DNA from: Thalassolituus sp006212115
Lineage (GTDB): Bacteria > Pseudomonadota > Gammaproteobacteria > Pseudomonadales > Oceanobacteraceae
Reading direction: 5' to 3' (one strand)
Assembly (NCBI RefSeq): GCF_040372045.1
Contig: NZ_BAABWH010000005.1
DNA: 64,000 bases
How positions within the stretch are numbered: the first letter of the stretch is position 1; every line of letters begins with the position of its first letter. The notes below the pieces were generated by a model that was not told where the DNA came from, searched no databases, and saw only the letters and a list, made by a program, of their open reading frames with translations. The position numbers and the translations under genes are program-made. Positions 7,883 to 17,310 of this stretch are shown here, in pieces.

Positions 7883-9817
7883 ATGATGCTGGCGCGCCAG
7901 AAGTCGATGCTGGCCACGGTTCTGGTCTGTTCCGGGGTAATTTTAATCGCCACTCTGGCCTACATCATCGCGGCAGAAAGGATCGGTCGTGAGCATCTGG
8001 CACCCGACATATCCACTACCCTGGCCAACATCGTTGAGGCTCAACTGGTCGCATCGCCCGATGGCTTACAAGCAGTTCAAAGCAGCTTGTATCACATGGC
8101 CCAGCACTACCAGATCAACGAAGCGGCACTGTACAGTGCCGGTCATCGTCTCGCTCACGGACACTCGGGTGACGGCGCTTCACAACTAAGCAGCTTATTA
8201 TCAGACTTACCGGCGAACGGTGATTGGCTGGAATACGCGTTTATTATCGATGAGCGCGAGTTTCTGTTGATCATTCGCAATGACCTCTCTCTGCCCGGCT
8301 TTTTTTACATGGATACGCTGAGTACCAGTCTGGTCATTGTGACAGTATCTGCCCTGCTGATCTTTATGCTCTATATGGTGACGCGCCAATGGCAGCAGAC
8401 GCCATACCTGCATCTGTTAGAAGACATTCGTGAGGCCGCCGGGCGTACAGATGATGGTCGTATCACTCTCAAACGAAGAGACCCGGATCTCCACCCCTTG
8501 ATAGAGGCGCTCAACGATCTGTTCTGGCGACGTAATCAACGTACGCAGCATCTCAAAACCGCCCATCAACAAGCCGAACGCGCCCGACTGCGCGCTACGC
8601 GATTGTCCACTGAGACACGGCATATGAATGAAGAGCTGGCCAAAGAGGTATCCGTGCGGCGCAGCGTCGAAGTCCAGCTGAACAACACTCAAACGTTATT
8701 GGACGGCATATTGAATGCTATGCCCACCGCTCTGTTTGCACTCGATTCCCGAAATCGAATCGTGCAGTGCAATGAGCAAGCCGGCGACTGGCTGAATATG
8801 GAATACTCGCAGCTCACCGGATTGCCACTGATTCAGTTAATTCCTGAATTGCAGCCATTGAAGCTCATACCTGACAGTGCGACCGACGTTGCCGTGATGA
8901 AAAAATCAGAGCGCGTGAAAATTCGTTTTGATGACAAAAACATCGTCACTGATGTCCTTGCATACCCACTGCGCGACAGCCAACAGGCACGTTTGGTTAT
9001 CCGCATTGACGACGTATCCCAGCGTCAGCGTATGGAGGAAGTCATGGTACAGACCGAGAAAATGATGACGGTCGGCGGGCTTGCAGCAGGCATGGCGCAT
9101 GAAATTAACAACCCTCTGGGTGCGATTCTACAAAACCTCCAGAATACGCGACGCCGTCTCGACCCTGAATTACCCGCGAACCAGAGAACGGCTGACAATC
9201 TGAACCTCGATCTGAATGTACTGAACACCTACCTCGATGAACGGGGAATCCCGCAATTTTTCGATCACATCCAGAACGCCGGTGAACGTGCCGCAAAAAT
9301 CGTTGCCAATATGCTGCAATTTTCCCGTAATGATCACCTACAGAAACGCGATATAACGGTAAAAGAATTAATCAACACAACGCTGAATATTGCGCACAAC
9401 GACCTGTCGTTGAAGCACATCGATCTGGATATTGGCGAATCGGCGGGTGACGCACAGATTCATTGCGTTCCAAGCGAAATAGAACAAGTTCTATTGAACT
9501 TACTTCGCAACGCTCAGCAAGCCCTCGACGACTATGACGGCGGTGAAAATTGGCGTCCTAAAGTAAAACTGCGTGCAACACGTCGCGATAGAATGACCTG
9601 CCTTGAGGTAGAGGACAACGGCCCTGGGATTCCAGCAGACGTCGCGCCTCACATCTTCGAACCGTTTTTCACCACCAAAGAAGTCGGCGACGGCACCGGT
9701 CTGGGCCTCTCGGTTTCCTACTTTATTGTCACCTCTCACCATCAGGGACAGCTGTCATATAAACGCGCAACGCTTGGAGGCGCCTGCTTCGCCCTCTGCC
9801 TACCCTCAGAGGAATGA
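7883..9817 (+). CDS. Membrane sensor histidine kinase with PAS domain
   Basis: 644 aa. TM1 at about 10-31, periplasmic domain 32-145, TM2 at about 146-167, a HAMP-like/coiled-coil stretch 175-270, a PAS domain 270-385 (LDGILNAMPTALFALDSRNRIVQCN), then HisKA with H-box GMAHEINNPLG (His406) and an HATPase with N-box LLNLLRNAQQAL, G1 VEDNGPGIP and G2 GTGLGLSV, so it should be catalytically competent. The H-box with EINNPL places it in the NtrB/AtoS/PleC-like HPK4 group. There is no response regulator beside it, so it is an orphan in this window. Ligand unknown. Two adjacent ATGs (7883, 7886) could serve as start; no clear Shine-Dalgarno. Confidence 0.88.
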   Translation: MMLARQKSMLATVLVCSGVILIATLAYIIAAERIGREHLAPDISTTLANIVEAQLVASPDGLQAVQSSLYHMAQHYQINEAALYSAGHRLAHGHSGDGASQLSSLLSDLPANGDWLEYAFIIDEREFLLIIRNDLSLPGFFYMDTLSTSLVIVTVSALLIFMLYMVTRQWQQTPYLHLLEDIREAAGRTDDGRITLKRRDPDLHPLIEALNDLFWRRNQRTQHLKTAHQQAERARLRATRLSTETRHMNEELAKEVSVRRSVEVQLNNTQTLLDGILNAMPTALFALDSRNRIVQCNEQAGDWLNMEYSQLTGLPLIQLIPELQPLKLIPDSATDVAVMKKSERVKIRFDDKNIVTDVLAYPLRDSQQARLVIRIDDVSQRQRMEEVMVQTEKMMTVGGLAAGMAHEINNPLGAILQNLQNTRRRLDPELPANQRTADNLNLDLNVLNTYLDERGIPQFFDHIQNAGERAAKIVANMLQFSRNDHLQKRDITVKELINTTLNIAHNDLSLKHIDLDIGESAGDAQIHCVPSEIEQVLLNLLRNAQQALDDYDGGENWRPKVKLRATRRDRMTCLEVEDNGPGIPADVAPHIFEPFFTTKEVGDGTGLGLSVSYFIVTSHHQGQLSYKRATLGGACFALCLPSEE

Positions 9818-9887
9818 CAAATACGCGAATGGCAGTGGCTTTCAGCACCTCTGCAACTTGACCCCCCCCATCCTCACAGGTACCCTG

Positions 9888-10071
9888 CGCAGCGATTCAG
9901 GTGCCCTGCCATACGTGTCAGGGTTAAACGGGAAGACTGGTGCGTCCGAGACAAGTCCAGCGCTGCCCCCGCAACGGTAAGCAACCCGAACTTCAGTAGA
10001 TACCACTGTGCTCGCATGGGAAGGTTCTGAAGTCGACGTCATGTCAGGTTGTGAGCCCGGATACCGGCCTG
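9888..10071 (+). ncRNA. Cobalamin riboswitch
   Basis: Shows the conserved blocks of the adenosylcobalamin riboswitch in order: GGTTAAACGGGAA (9912-9924), the B12 box GCTGCCCCCGCAACGGTAAG (9962-9981), CCACTG and CATGGGAAGG (10003-10024), and the closing GAGCCCGGATACCGGCC (10053-10069). It lies directly before btuB and is expected to shut down expression when B12 is abundant. Edges are approximate. Confidence 0.95.
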
Positions 10072-10169
10072 TTACGAATAACCGATGTTGCGGTGGGCGA
10101 CAGGTCGGTGGTATTCGCGCAGGCTTTTGTACTGGGCGCCTCCATTGGCTATTCCCCGCCGCAATATCT

Positions 10170-12143
10170 ATGGATGTTGCTGTGAAACTATCCCACTCAT
10201 CGTATTTGCTTATCGCTTCTTTGTCTGGTGTGTCAGCTTGCGTACACGCAGACCCAACCGCGCCTAGCGTGATCTTGCCCGTGATCACTGAAACTGCGAG
10301 CGCGTCCATTGGCGTAGAAACTATCAGTGGCGACGATATCAAAAATCGATATGGAAACTTACAGAGCTATCTGAAAAGTCTGACCAGTATGCAGGTCCAA
10401 CATAGTGGTGGTCTCGGTGACCCTGTGCTTCTGTCTGTTCGGGGAGCAAGTGGTCGGCAAACAACCATGCTAATAAATGGCGTGCGGATCAATGACGCTC
10501 AAGGTGGTGGCTATGACCTGAGTCAGATTCCCGTTGATATGATTGAGCAGGTTGAGATTTCCTCCAGCGGCAGCAATGGCGGCCTGTATGACGGCGCTAT
10601 CGGTGGCACCATAAACATCATCACCCGCGATCGGGAATATCAGAGGCGTATCGCCGCAAAACTTGGTAATCATGGCTATCGCAGCATCTCAGCCCAAGGC
10701 GATGTAAACCCAATGATATCGCTGTATGCAGGTAGTGAATCCAGTGATAACAACTTCAATTATCCGGTGCCGACGCCGTGGGATGGAAGCGAAAGGAACT
10801 CAGAAGAAGCCCTCAACAACGCGGAATTCTACCGACACACCCTCCAGTTATCAGTCCATAGCGGAGACATTCAGAGCCAAGTCGGCTGGCGACACCAGAG
10901 TAAAAATATTCCTGATTATTTTCGCAACTCTCCGATCAACCGTGCCCGATACAGTATTCGGGAATTGACCTTCTCTACTGGCAACGGTGCCAAGTATTCA
11001 AATAACGGTTTCAATTTGGACTGGTCTGTTGCTGCCTCTCGGAAAAACGAAAGCTATCAGGACCCAGAAAGCAGTATCGGACTGGGAGAGGATGACAACC
11101 GGTATAAACTCCAACATATTGAGATGTCGCTTGCCCCGTATTGGCAGCATGAAGACATTGTCGTCTCAACGGGAATAACCGGTGAATTTGATCAGTATCA
11201 GAGTCGGTATGTAAACGATCCGGATAGTCGGGAATGCACAACACCGGACGGCAGTTGCGATCAGACTGCGCAACAAAGTGTCATCAACATCAACACCGGC
11301 GTGGATTACCAGATCAATCCACAATGGGGTAGCGGGCTCGCTGTCTATCACCGACGCTATGATACCAGCAATGAACGCACACATGCCGACAACCCATTAA
11401 GAACGGATATCGAGCAAAGTTTCACTGGAGCCAGTGCTTCGGTTGATCACCGGAGTCAGCACAGTGAAATTCAGTTGAGTGCTCGTCGCAGTACCCGTAT
11501 TCCAAGTTTGTACGAACGTTATGGGGATCGGGGACTGATGCTGGGCAATGATGATCTCGCAGCAGAAACAGCAGACAACCTAAGCCTCGATATCACCTTG
11601 TTTGATGCCCGAAGCGAAGCAAACGTTGTCGTGTTCTATCGCAAAACATACGACACCATCGTTCCTGTCTACGACAGTCGTGGGGTTGGTCGCTACGAAA
11701 ACTCGTCGGATGCAAGCATGACAGGGCTTGAAAGCACTCTGCGCCATAGCCTCCAGGTCGCCGGTATTACATTCGAGCCTTCGTTATCAGCCGCACACTA
11801 CACCAGCGAATTAGACAGTGATATTCGTGCTTTCAACGGCAAACAGCTTCCCGGTATTTATCACGACCGTTACCTGGCAAGCGTAACCGCATACTTCGAT
11901 CGTAAGTCGATACAACATAGCTTGGGGTTAGATGTTGAGGTCGCCGGAAATCTATATCTGGATTCAGGCAACAATAATCGTGGCGATATCCGGCGCTCTA
12001 TAGATCTTATCTACCGCGCTCAATTGAAAACCTTGTCAGCGAGTGTGCAAGTAAACAATCTGCTGAATAACCAATTTAAAGACTTTTCGAACAGGCCTGT
12101 GGCTGGAAGACAGGTATACCTGTCTGCTCAATGGCAATTTTAA
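10170..12143 (+). CDS. btuB: TonB-dependent outer-membrane cobalamin receptor BtuB
   Basis: 657 aa. A signal peptide is followed by a possible TonB box (about VILPVITETA), a plug domain with SVRGASGRQTTMLINGVRINDA and GGLYDGAIGGTINIITRD, and a beta-barrel ending in YLSAQWQF with the terminal Phe typical of outer-membrane proteins. The riboswitch in front identifies the substrate as cobalamin. The start is uncertain: ATG 10170 is used because it gives a signal peptide, but GTG 10182 (VKLSHSSYLL) gives an equally good one, and neither has a strong ribosome site, which would suit riboswitch control of translation. The frame is open upstream through the riboswitch, but that part is not protein-like. 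The lipoprotein gene 28 nt downstream is very likely co-transcribed. Confidence 0.92.
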   Translation: MDVAVKLSHSSYLLIASLSGVSACVHADPTAPSVILPVITETASASIGVETISGDDIKNRYGNLQSYLKSLTSMQVQHSGGLGDPVLLSVRGASGRQTTMLINGVRINDAQGGGYDLSQIPVDMIEQVEISSSGSNGGLYDGAIGGTINIITRDREYQRRIAAKLGNHGYRSISAQGDVNPMISLYAGSESSDNNFNYPVPTPWDGSERNSEEALNNAEFYRHTLQLSVHSGDIQSQVGWRHQSKNIPDYFRNSPINRARYSIRELTFSTGNGAKYSNNGFNLDWSVAASRKNESYQDPESSIGLGEDDNRYKLQHIEMSLAPYWQHEDIVVSTGITGEFDQYQSRYVNDPDSRECTTPDGSCDQTAQQSVININTGVDYQINPQWGSGLAVYHRRYDTSNERTHADNPLRTDIEQSFTGASASVDHRSQHSEIQLSARRSTRIPSLYERYGDRGLMLGNDDLAAETADNLSLDITLFDARSEANVVVFYRKTYDTIVPVYDSRGVGRYENSSDASMTGLESTLRHSLQVAGITFEPSLSAAHYTSELDSDIRAFNGKQLPGIYHDRYLASVTAYFDRKSIQHSLGLDVEVAGNLYLDSGNNNRGDIRRSIDLIYRAQLKTLSASVQVNNLLNNQFKDFSNRPVAGRQVYLSAQWQF

Positions 12144-12171
12144 CAACGCATACTAAAACGAGGTGAAACTC

Positions 12172-13383
12172 ATGAAAAAAATCGCACTTACCGCTCTGTC
12201 AGCCGCGATGCTGGCTGGCTGCTTTGGTGAAGATTCGTCGAATGATAACAACGTAGAAGGCCATACTTTTATTGCTCAACTGCGTGATGCAAGTTACACC
12301 AGTAGTGAAATTGCCATTGGCACTGTCGGCTCGACAGAAATCGTTGAAAACTACGCTAGCAAGGATCAGTCGGATTACACCATCGATGTGTATGAACAAT
12401 ATCTCTACCATATCGGTAGATTTAACATTGATACGCTGACCAGATATGACGCTGCAGCCGATTTCCTTCAGGCGGACTATACATACAGCCTCGCCGAACC
12501 GGAAAGTACATCAAGCAACACTCATCAATTCGTTCAGGTTGCGGAAGACAAGGCTTATGTCATTCGCTACGGTAAAACCAGTATTCAGATTGTTGACCCT
12601 TCTGCTGATGAGCAAAACTTCGTCATCGGAGAAATCGAGCTATCCGCCTATGTGGCAGAGGACGCAACTTACCCTCGAATGACGCAAGCACTCGTACACG
12701 ACGGCAAATTGTTCGTCGGAATGCAGCGACTCGGAAACGCTGACAGCAGCTTTGCCGTCGCATCGGATTCTTATGTCGCTGTGATTGATATCGCTACCAA
12801 TACAGAAATCGATACCAACGAAAGCGAAGCAGGACTCAAAGGTATTCAGTTAAACGCTGATAACCTGAAGGCAATGGCAATTGAAGATGGCTATCTGTAT
12901 GTCGCTGGTCGCGGAGACTTCAGCAGCAACTCAGGTGCATTGGATCGCATCAACCTCGACGATTATTCAGTTGAAAACCTGATCGACGCTGAGACGTTTG
13001 CAAACTTAAATGATGTATCCGATGACGATGATCCAAGCAATGACACCTACTTCCACGTGCTTAGCGTAGCCATTGTTGGTGATACTGGCTTCGTTAAGAT
13101 CAATCGTGAGCAAGGGTACAGCACCCTCAGCAGCCCCCTTTACAGTTTCTCTGTAGATAATGCGACCGAGTTTACTGCCGTCTCAACAGCTGAGCTGGAA
13201 GACAAAAAAATCAGCATCATGAAAGCAGGCCCAGACGATACTCTTTGGGTTGGTATTGATAATGCAGAAGCACCTGATGTGTACGTCTTGAACGAAGCCG
13301 GTGAAGTGCAGGGTGAACCGCTCGAGTTCTCAATGCCTATCATTGACCTCGAGTTTATCGAAATTCTGAAAGACACCGAATGA
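12172..13383 (+). CDS. Lipoprotein with propeller-like repeats, co-transcribed with btuB
   Basis: 403 aa. Signal peptide with lipobox LAGC, so the mature protein is lipid-anchored at Cys18; the following residues are acidic and disordered (GEDSSNDNN). The rest shows recurring strand patterns of the YncE type (NKLFVG-like KLFVGMQR, SYVAVIDIATNTEI, DGYLYVAGRG, ILLVG-like TLWVGIDN), suggesting a beta-propeller. ATG 12172 follows GAGGTG at good spacing; GTG 12163 would consume that site. It is the last gene of the riboswitch-btuB transcript and ends at a terminator. Bacteroides BtuG, a propeller lipoprotein that captures B12 for BtuB, has the same genetic position; a similar role here is inference. 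No named family is recognised. Confidence 0.78.
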   Translation: MKKIALTALSAAMLAGCFGEDSSNDNNVEGHTFIAQLRDASYTSSEIAIGTVGSTEIVENYASKDQSDYTIDVYEQYLYHIGRFNIDTLTRYDAAADFLQADYTYSLAEPESTSSNTHQFVQVAEDKAYVIRYGKTSIQIVDPSADEQNFVIGEIELSAYVAEDATYPRMTQALVHDGKLFVGMQRLGNADSSFAVASDSYVAVIDIATNTEIDTNESEAGLKGIQLNADNLKAMAIEDGYLYVAGRGDFSSNSGALDRINLDDYSVENLIDAETFANLNDVSDDDDPSNDTYFHVLSVAIVGDTGFVKINREQGYSTLSSPLYSFSVDNATEFTAVSTAELEDKKISIMKAGPDDTLWVGIDNAEAPDVYVLNEAGEVQGEPLEFSMPIIDLEFIEILKDTE

Positions 13384-13435
13384 GAAATACGCCGAGTAAG
13401 CAGGAAGGTACGTATTAATAACAATACGACCGCCA

Positions 13436-13467
13436 TAAAAAAGCCCGCATCATGCGGGCTTTCTTCT
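13436..13467. terminator. Rho-independent terminator
   Basis: 8-bp stem AGCCCGCA/TGCGGGCT (13442-13449, 13453-13460) between an A-tract and a T-rich tail; ends the btuB transcript and possibly grxD from the other side. Confidence 0.88.
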
Positions 13468-13487
13468 ATCTGGGTGACCCTGCCTGA

Positions 13488-13808
13488 TTACTCAGCCGGT
13501 GCGGCTTCTTCCAGCAAAGGTTTCAGTTCACCCTTCTCATGCATTTCAGTGATGATGTCACAACCACCGACCAGCTCACCTTTTACCCACAGCTGTGGGA
13601 ATGTTGGCCAGTTGCCGTACAGCGGCAGGTTCGAGCGGATGTCAGGGTTTGACAGGACATCAACGTACGCAAACTTCTGACCACAATCCATGACTGCCTG
13701 AACGGTACGGGCTGAGAAACCACACAAAGGCTGGTTTGGTGAGCCTTTCATGTAGAGAAGGATGTCGTTGTTTTCGATCTGATCTTTAATGACCTGCATG
13801 ATATCCAT
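13488..13808 (-). CDS. grxD: Monothiol glutaredoxin Grx4/GrxD
   Basis: 106 aa with the CGFS active site in LYMKGSPNQPLCGFSART, followed by WPTFPQLWVKGELVGGCDI, the glutathione-binding TVP-like and GG regions of monothiol glutaredoxins. These proteins bind a [2Fe-2S] cluster between two subunits with glutathione and hand clusters on, often together with BolA. Single gene; start at 13808, with the Met at 13799 also possible. Confidence 0.95.
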   Translation of the reverse strand: MDIMQVIKDQIENNDILLYMKGSPNQPLCGFSARTVQAVMDCGQKFAYVDVLSNPDIRSNLPLYGNWPTFPQLWVKGELVGGCDIITEMHEKGELKPLLEEAAPAE

Positions 13809-13877
13809 AGCGTCTGTCTCTCATCTTTCGCGTTTACTGAATCTGCGCACAGCTTACCATAAACCCGACAAGTGCGC

Positions 13878-15839
13878 TCAGTTATGCAACGTACCCGCCT
13901 GCTTAGCCTGCGACAATTGCTGTGAAAATACCCGCTCGTCCGGATTGAGAACGGTGGAGACCTCTTGCCCTTTCAGGCTGCTGAAAATCACGCGATATGC
14001 CAATACCGCCTTCACATAATCGCGGGTTTCACGATACGGGATGCTTTCGATAAATTGGTCAAATGCCACTGGCGCATCTTTCAGCCATCGATCAACTTTG
14101 TTGGGGCCCGCGTTATAACCAGCAAGGGCGGCAATCAGGTTACCCTGATAACGCTCCAGCAGTGACCGCACATAATAGCTTCCCAGAGGAATATTCGTGC
14201 GGTAGTCCATCAGGTCTTCATCTACATCCTTGAGGACCAGATTCTTCTCTCTGGCAACCTGCTTAGCGGTCGCAGGCATGATCTGCATCAGGCCTCGCGC
14301 TCCCACCGGAGATCGTGCATGGGGATTAAACGCACTCTCCCGACGCGCAATCGACATTAGCAGACTGGTATCAAGGTCATACTCATCTGCCCAGCGGCTG
14401 AATTCAGCCTGATAGGCCAGCGGAAAACGATGTTCGAGGTAATTCCAGTGCCCGCCAGAAATAGTCGCCTGTACCGCAAGTGCTGGCCATGAGTTCTGCA
14501 GTGCCAATTCTGAATATACCTGCGTTTTTGACGGCTCACGCAGCATCAGGAAATTCCATTCATCAGCCGCGAGTCCCTCTTCGCCAATCGCCCACAACGC
14601 CTCAATACGAGCAATCGCCTTGACCTGCCCAGCTACGGCTAGTTCATCTTCAGTAACGGCGGGCGTGACTTGGTTCAGGCTGAAAGGTACGGCAAGGCGT
14701 TCTGCTGCCAGAAAACCATAAAAATCCCGAGACGATGCGGCTTGAGCAAAAGTAGTCTGGGCCGCTTCTGAGTCCCCAAGTGCCTCCAGAGCGCGGGCAC
14801 GCCAGTATTGATAGTAGCCAGATTGACGCTCGCTGCTCTGTACGTGTTCAATCCACTCCAGTACAGAAGCCCAGTCTGAAGCAGCAATCGCTTCGCGCAG
14901 AACAGGTCCAATCTTGGTGCCGTCACCAGACGAGATCAGTAGCTCATCGACCACTTCAGGTCTGTCTTCAGCATCAAATTTGTAGCTACGGGTGGCCAAC
15001 ATATCCCCGAGGCGCGACAACTGCTGAGCTTTCAGTACACCTGCCTTTGCCAACGCAGGATAGAGATCTGCAACCTGATCTGGATGACGCCTTACCTGAT
15101 AGGCCAGAACGGCATAAGCCATGTCAGCGCGGTCAACACCTTCAGGGTAACGTTGATCCTGATTCAGTATTGACTCTGGAGACGTCCTCGCACTGCGAAA
15201 GCCCGCCACTGCCGTGCTCCAACTATCGGGTAACTTGCGCAGCAGGTAGTCGGACAGACTCTTGTTTCCGGCCTGAAGAGCCAGAACAGATCTCTGCCAG
15301 ATCATCAGATCTGAAATCTCACCTCGGCTGATCATGGCTTTGAACAGATCGTCGCATTGCTCTGGTCTCGAACGCCCACTCAACCAAAGTTGACGACCGC
15401 CTTCAAAAGCGACCTTTTGATCTCGCACCAGCTGAGCGCGATAGTAAATACAACGCCCCGGCACATCGGCAGGAGCGTATTCATTCAGCTCTAAAACACC
15501 GTTCCAGTTTCGGGCTGCACCGTAGGTTAAAGTTGCATGGCGAACCAGCCAACGAGACAACGGAGAGTCTTTATATTCCGACGCATACCCTCGTACAGCA
15601 TCCGGAGCGACGTCAGGTAAGGCTTGTTTAATACGGTGGTATTCAATGTATGGAGAGAGAACATGGTGCTGGGTTTGTGGACTGACGTTATCCCATTCAC
15701 CGTTTCGTGCAGCACTGAGTGCTTCGCTGAATTCAGCGTCCGACATCACCTTCGAATGCGCATTCAGGCTCAGCAAAAGAGACGAGCAAGCCACCGCTGC
15801 TAATGCACGTTTTATCGACCTCAGAAGCGTATCGCTCAT
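13878..15839 (-). CDS. slt: Soluble lytic murein transglycosylase (Slt70 family)
   Basis: 653 aa. Signal peptide (TLLRSIKRALAAVACSSLLLSLNAHS), a long alpha-superhelical U/L domain rich in helical repeats, then a C-terminal lysozyme-like domain with catalytic Glu in ARRESAFNPHARS, GARGLMQIMPATA and ALAGYNAGPNKVDRW. It cleaves the MurNAc-GlcNAc bond of peptidoglycan to 1,6-anhydro products in the periplasm, the type of muropeptide that AmpG (3.9 kb) imports. ATG 15839 is preferred over TTG 15857 because a GAGG site lies before it and the signal peptide then has normal length. Monocistronic. Confidence 0.93.
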   Translation of the reverse strand: MSDTLLRSIKRALAAVACSSLLLSLNAHSKVMSDAEFSEALSAARNGEWDNVSPQTQHHVLSPYIEYHRIKQALPDVAPDAVRGYASEYKDSPLSRWLVRHATLTYGAARNWNGVLELNEYAPADVPGRCIYYRAQLVRDQKVAFEGGRQLWLSGRSRPEQCDDLFKAMISRGEISDLMIWQRSVLALQAGNKSLSDYLLRKLPDSWSTAVAGFRSARTSPESILNQDQRYPEGVDRADMAYAVLAYQVRRHPDQVADLYPALAKAGVLKAQQLSRLGDMLATRSYKFDAEDRPEVVDELLISSGDGTKIGPVLREAIAASDWASVLEWIEHVQSSERQSGYYQYWRARALEALGDSEAAQTTFAQAASSRDFYGFLAAERLAVPFSLNQVTPAVTEDELAVAGQVKAIARIEALWAIGEEGLAADEWNFLMLREPSKTQVYSELALQNSWPALAVQATISGGHWNYLEHRFPLAYQAEFSRWADEYDLDTSLLMSIARRESAFNPHARSPVGARGLMQIMPATAKQVAREKNLVLKDVDEDLMDYRTNIPLGSYYVRSLLERYQGNLIAALAGYNAGPNKVDRWLKDAPVAFDQFIESIPYRETRDYVKAVLAYRVIFSSLKGQEVSTVLNPDERVFSQQLSQAKQAGTLHN

Positions 15840-16016
15840 GTTCTGGTCTGACCTCAAATTATTCTTATGCCAGTTGTCAGTCTGGGGCAGATCGATATCT
15901 ACACACCATGAAATTACACACTGTTACTCACATTACCGGACTTTGGCCCGAATTCACACCGATTTACATTTCTCTTCACCGTATAGTGTCGTGGTTAGCA
16001 AATTTCGGAGTGTTAT

Positions 16017-17300
16017 ATGAACGTCAGCCAGATCCTCGGCCAATCACTTACCCTGCCAAACGGCAGTGTGATTCCCAATCGCTTTGCAAAATCAGCGTTG
16101 AGTGAAACCCTGGGAAGCGTAGATCTTCGAGTCACCAAAGCACTCCCTAAGCTCTACCAGCGCTGGGCCGAAGGCGGCGTTGGCCTGAGTTTTACCGGCA
16201 ACGTCATGATCGACCGTCGTCATCTGGGCGAACCCAACAACGTGGTCCTCGAAGATGATCGCGACATGGACATGCTGAAAGCCTGGGCGCGCGCGGCCAG
16301 GTCCAATGGCGGCCTAGTGTGGATGCAGCTGAATCATCCGGGCAAGCAGACCCCAAAGATGCTTAATAAAGATCCGATGTCACCCAGTGCCATTCCATTT
16401 CGCAAAGAGATGCAGGCGTTTTTTGGTACTCCTCGTGCCATGACCGAAGACGATATTCAGGATTGTATTCAGCGCTTTGCTACCGCCGCCGCTCTGGCCA
16501 AAGAAGCCGGGTTTGACGGTGTGCAGATCCACGGTGCTCACGGCTATCTGGTCAGTCAGTTTTTATCGCCCCACCATAACCAACGCGATGACCAATGGGG
16601 TGGCAGCATTGAAAACCGCATGCGCTTCGTCGTCGAAGTCTACAAGGCCATGCGCGCAGCCACGGGCGACGACTTCAGCATCGGCATCAAAATGAACTCA
16701 GCAGATTTCCAACGCGGCGGCTTTGATGAAAACGACGCTGCCACCGTGGCAACCACACTGGCTGGCCTCGGCATCGATCTGATTGAAATTTCTGGCGGTA
16801 CGTACGAAACCCCCGCCATGGCTCAGGGCAGCGAGCACCACAACAAGAAGCTCAAAAAAGACGCGCCTGTCAAAGACTCAACGCGCAAACGCGAAGCCTA
16901 CTTTTTAGAATTTGCCGAAATGCTGCGCAGTAAAGTCGATGTGCCTTTGATGGTGACGGGTGGTTTCCGCACATCAGAAGGCATGGCTGCCGCGCTCGAG
17001 TCCGGCGCCTGTGATCTGGTGGGGCTGGGTCGTCCTCTGTGTGTCGAACCGGATCTGGTAAACCGCATTCTTGCCGGTGAAGATTTCACCAGCGTGGTTC
17101 AGCCAATTAAAACCGGCGTGAAGATGATCGACAAAATGGCACTGATGGAAGTCTCCTGGTACGAGCGCCAATTGCACCGTATGGGCAAAGGCAAAGCACC
17201 ACGCCGCCAGGATCAGGGATTCTGGTCACTAGTCGACGTACTCTGGCTGATGACCTATCGCGGTATTTTCAACCGCGTTGGACGTTTACGCGCTTCTTAA
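16017..17300 (+). CDS. NADH:flavin oxidoreductase, old yellow enzyme family
   Basis: 427 aa TIM-barrel flavoenzyme. Visible motifs: PNRFAKSALSE near the N-terminus, QLNHPGKQ, the substrate-binding HGAHGYLVSQFLSPHHNQRDDQWGGS, ENRMRF, and the FMN phosphate site GLGRPL. The family binds FMN and reduces activated C=C bonds with NAD(P)H; the substrate here is unknown. CGGAG ends 6 nt before the ATG. The redoxin gene begins 10 nt after the stop, so the two probably form an operon. Residues beyond 395 form a basic and partly hydrophobic C-terminal extension (FWSLVDVLWLMTYRGIFNRVGRL), unusual for the family, which might attach it to the membrane. Confidence 0.9.
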   Translation: MNVSQILGQSLTLPNGSVIPNRFAKSALSETLGSVDLRVTKALPKLYQRWAEGGVGLSFTGNVMIDRRHLGEPNNVVLEDDRDMDMLKAWARAARSNGGLVWMQLNHPGKQTPKMLNKDPMSPSAIPFRKEMQAFFGTPRAMTEDDIQDCIQRFATAAALAKEAGFDGVQIHGAHGYLVSQFLSPHHNQRDDQWGGSIENRMRFVVEVYKAMRAATGDDFSIGIKMNSADFQRGGFDENDAATVATTLAGLGIDLIEISGGTYETPAMAQGSEHHNKKLKKDAPVKDSTRKREAYFLEFAEMLRSKVDVPLMVTGGFRTSEGMAAALESGACDLVGLGRPLCVEPDLVNRILAGEDFTSVVQPIKTGVKMIDKMALMEVSWYERQLHRMGKGKAPRRQDQGFWSLVDVLWLMTYRGIFNRVGRLRAS

Positions 17301-17310
17301 GGAGATAACT

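Noticed and set aside
10008..10169. N-terminal extension of btuB through the riboswitch
   Set aside because: It overlaps the conserved riboswitch core and would precede the signal peptide.
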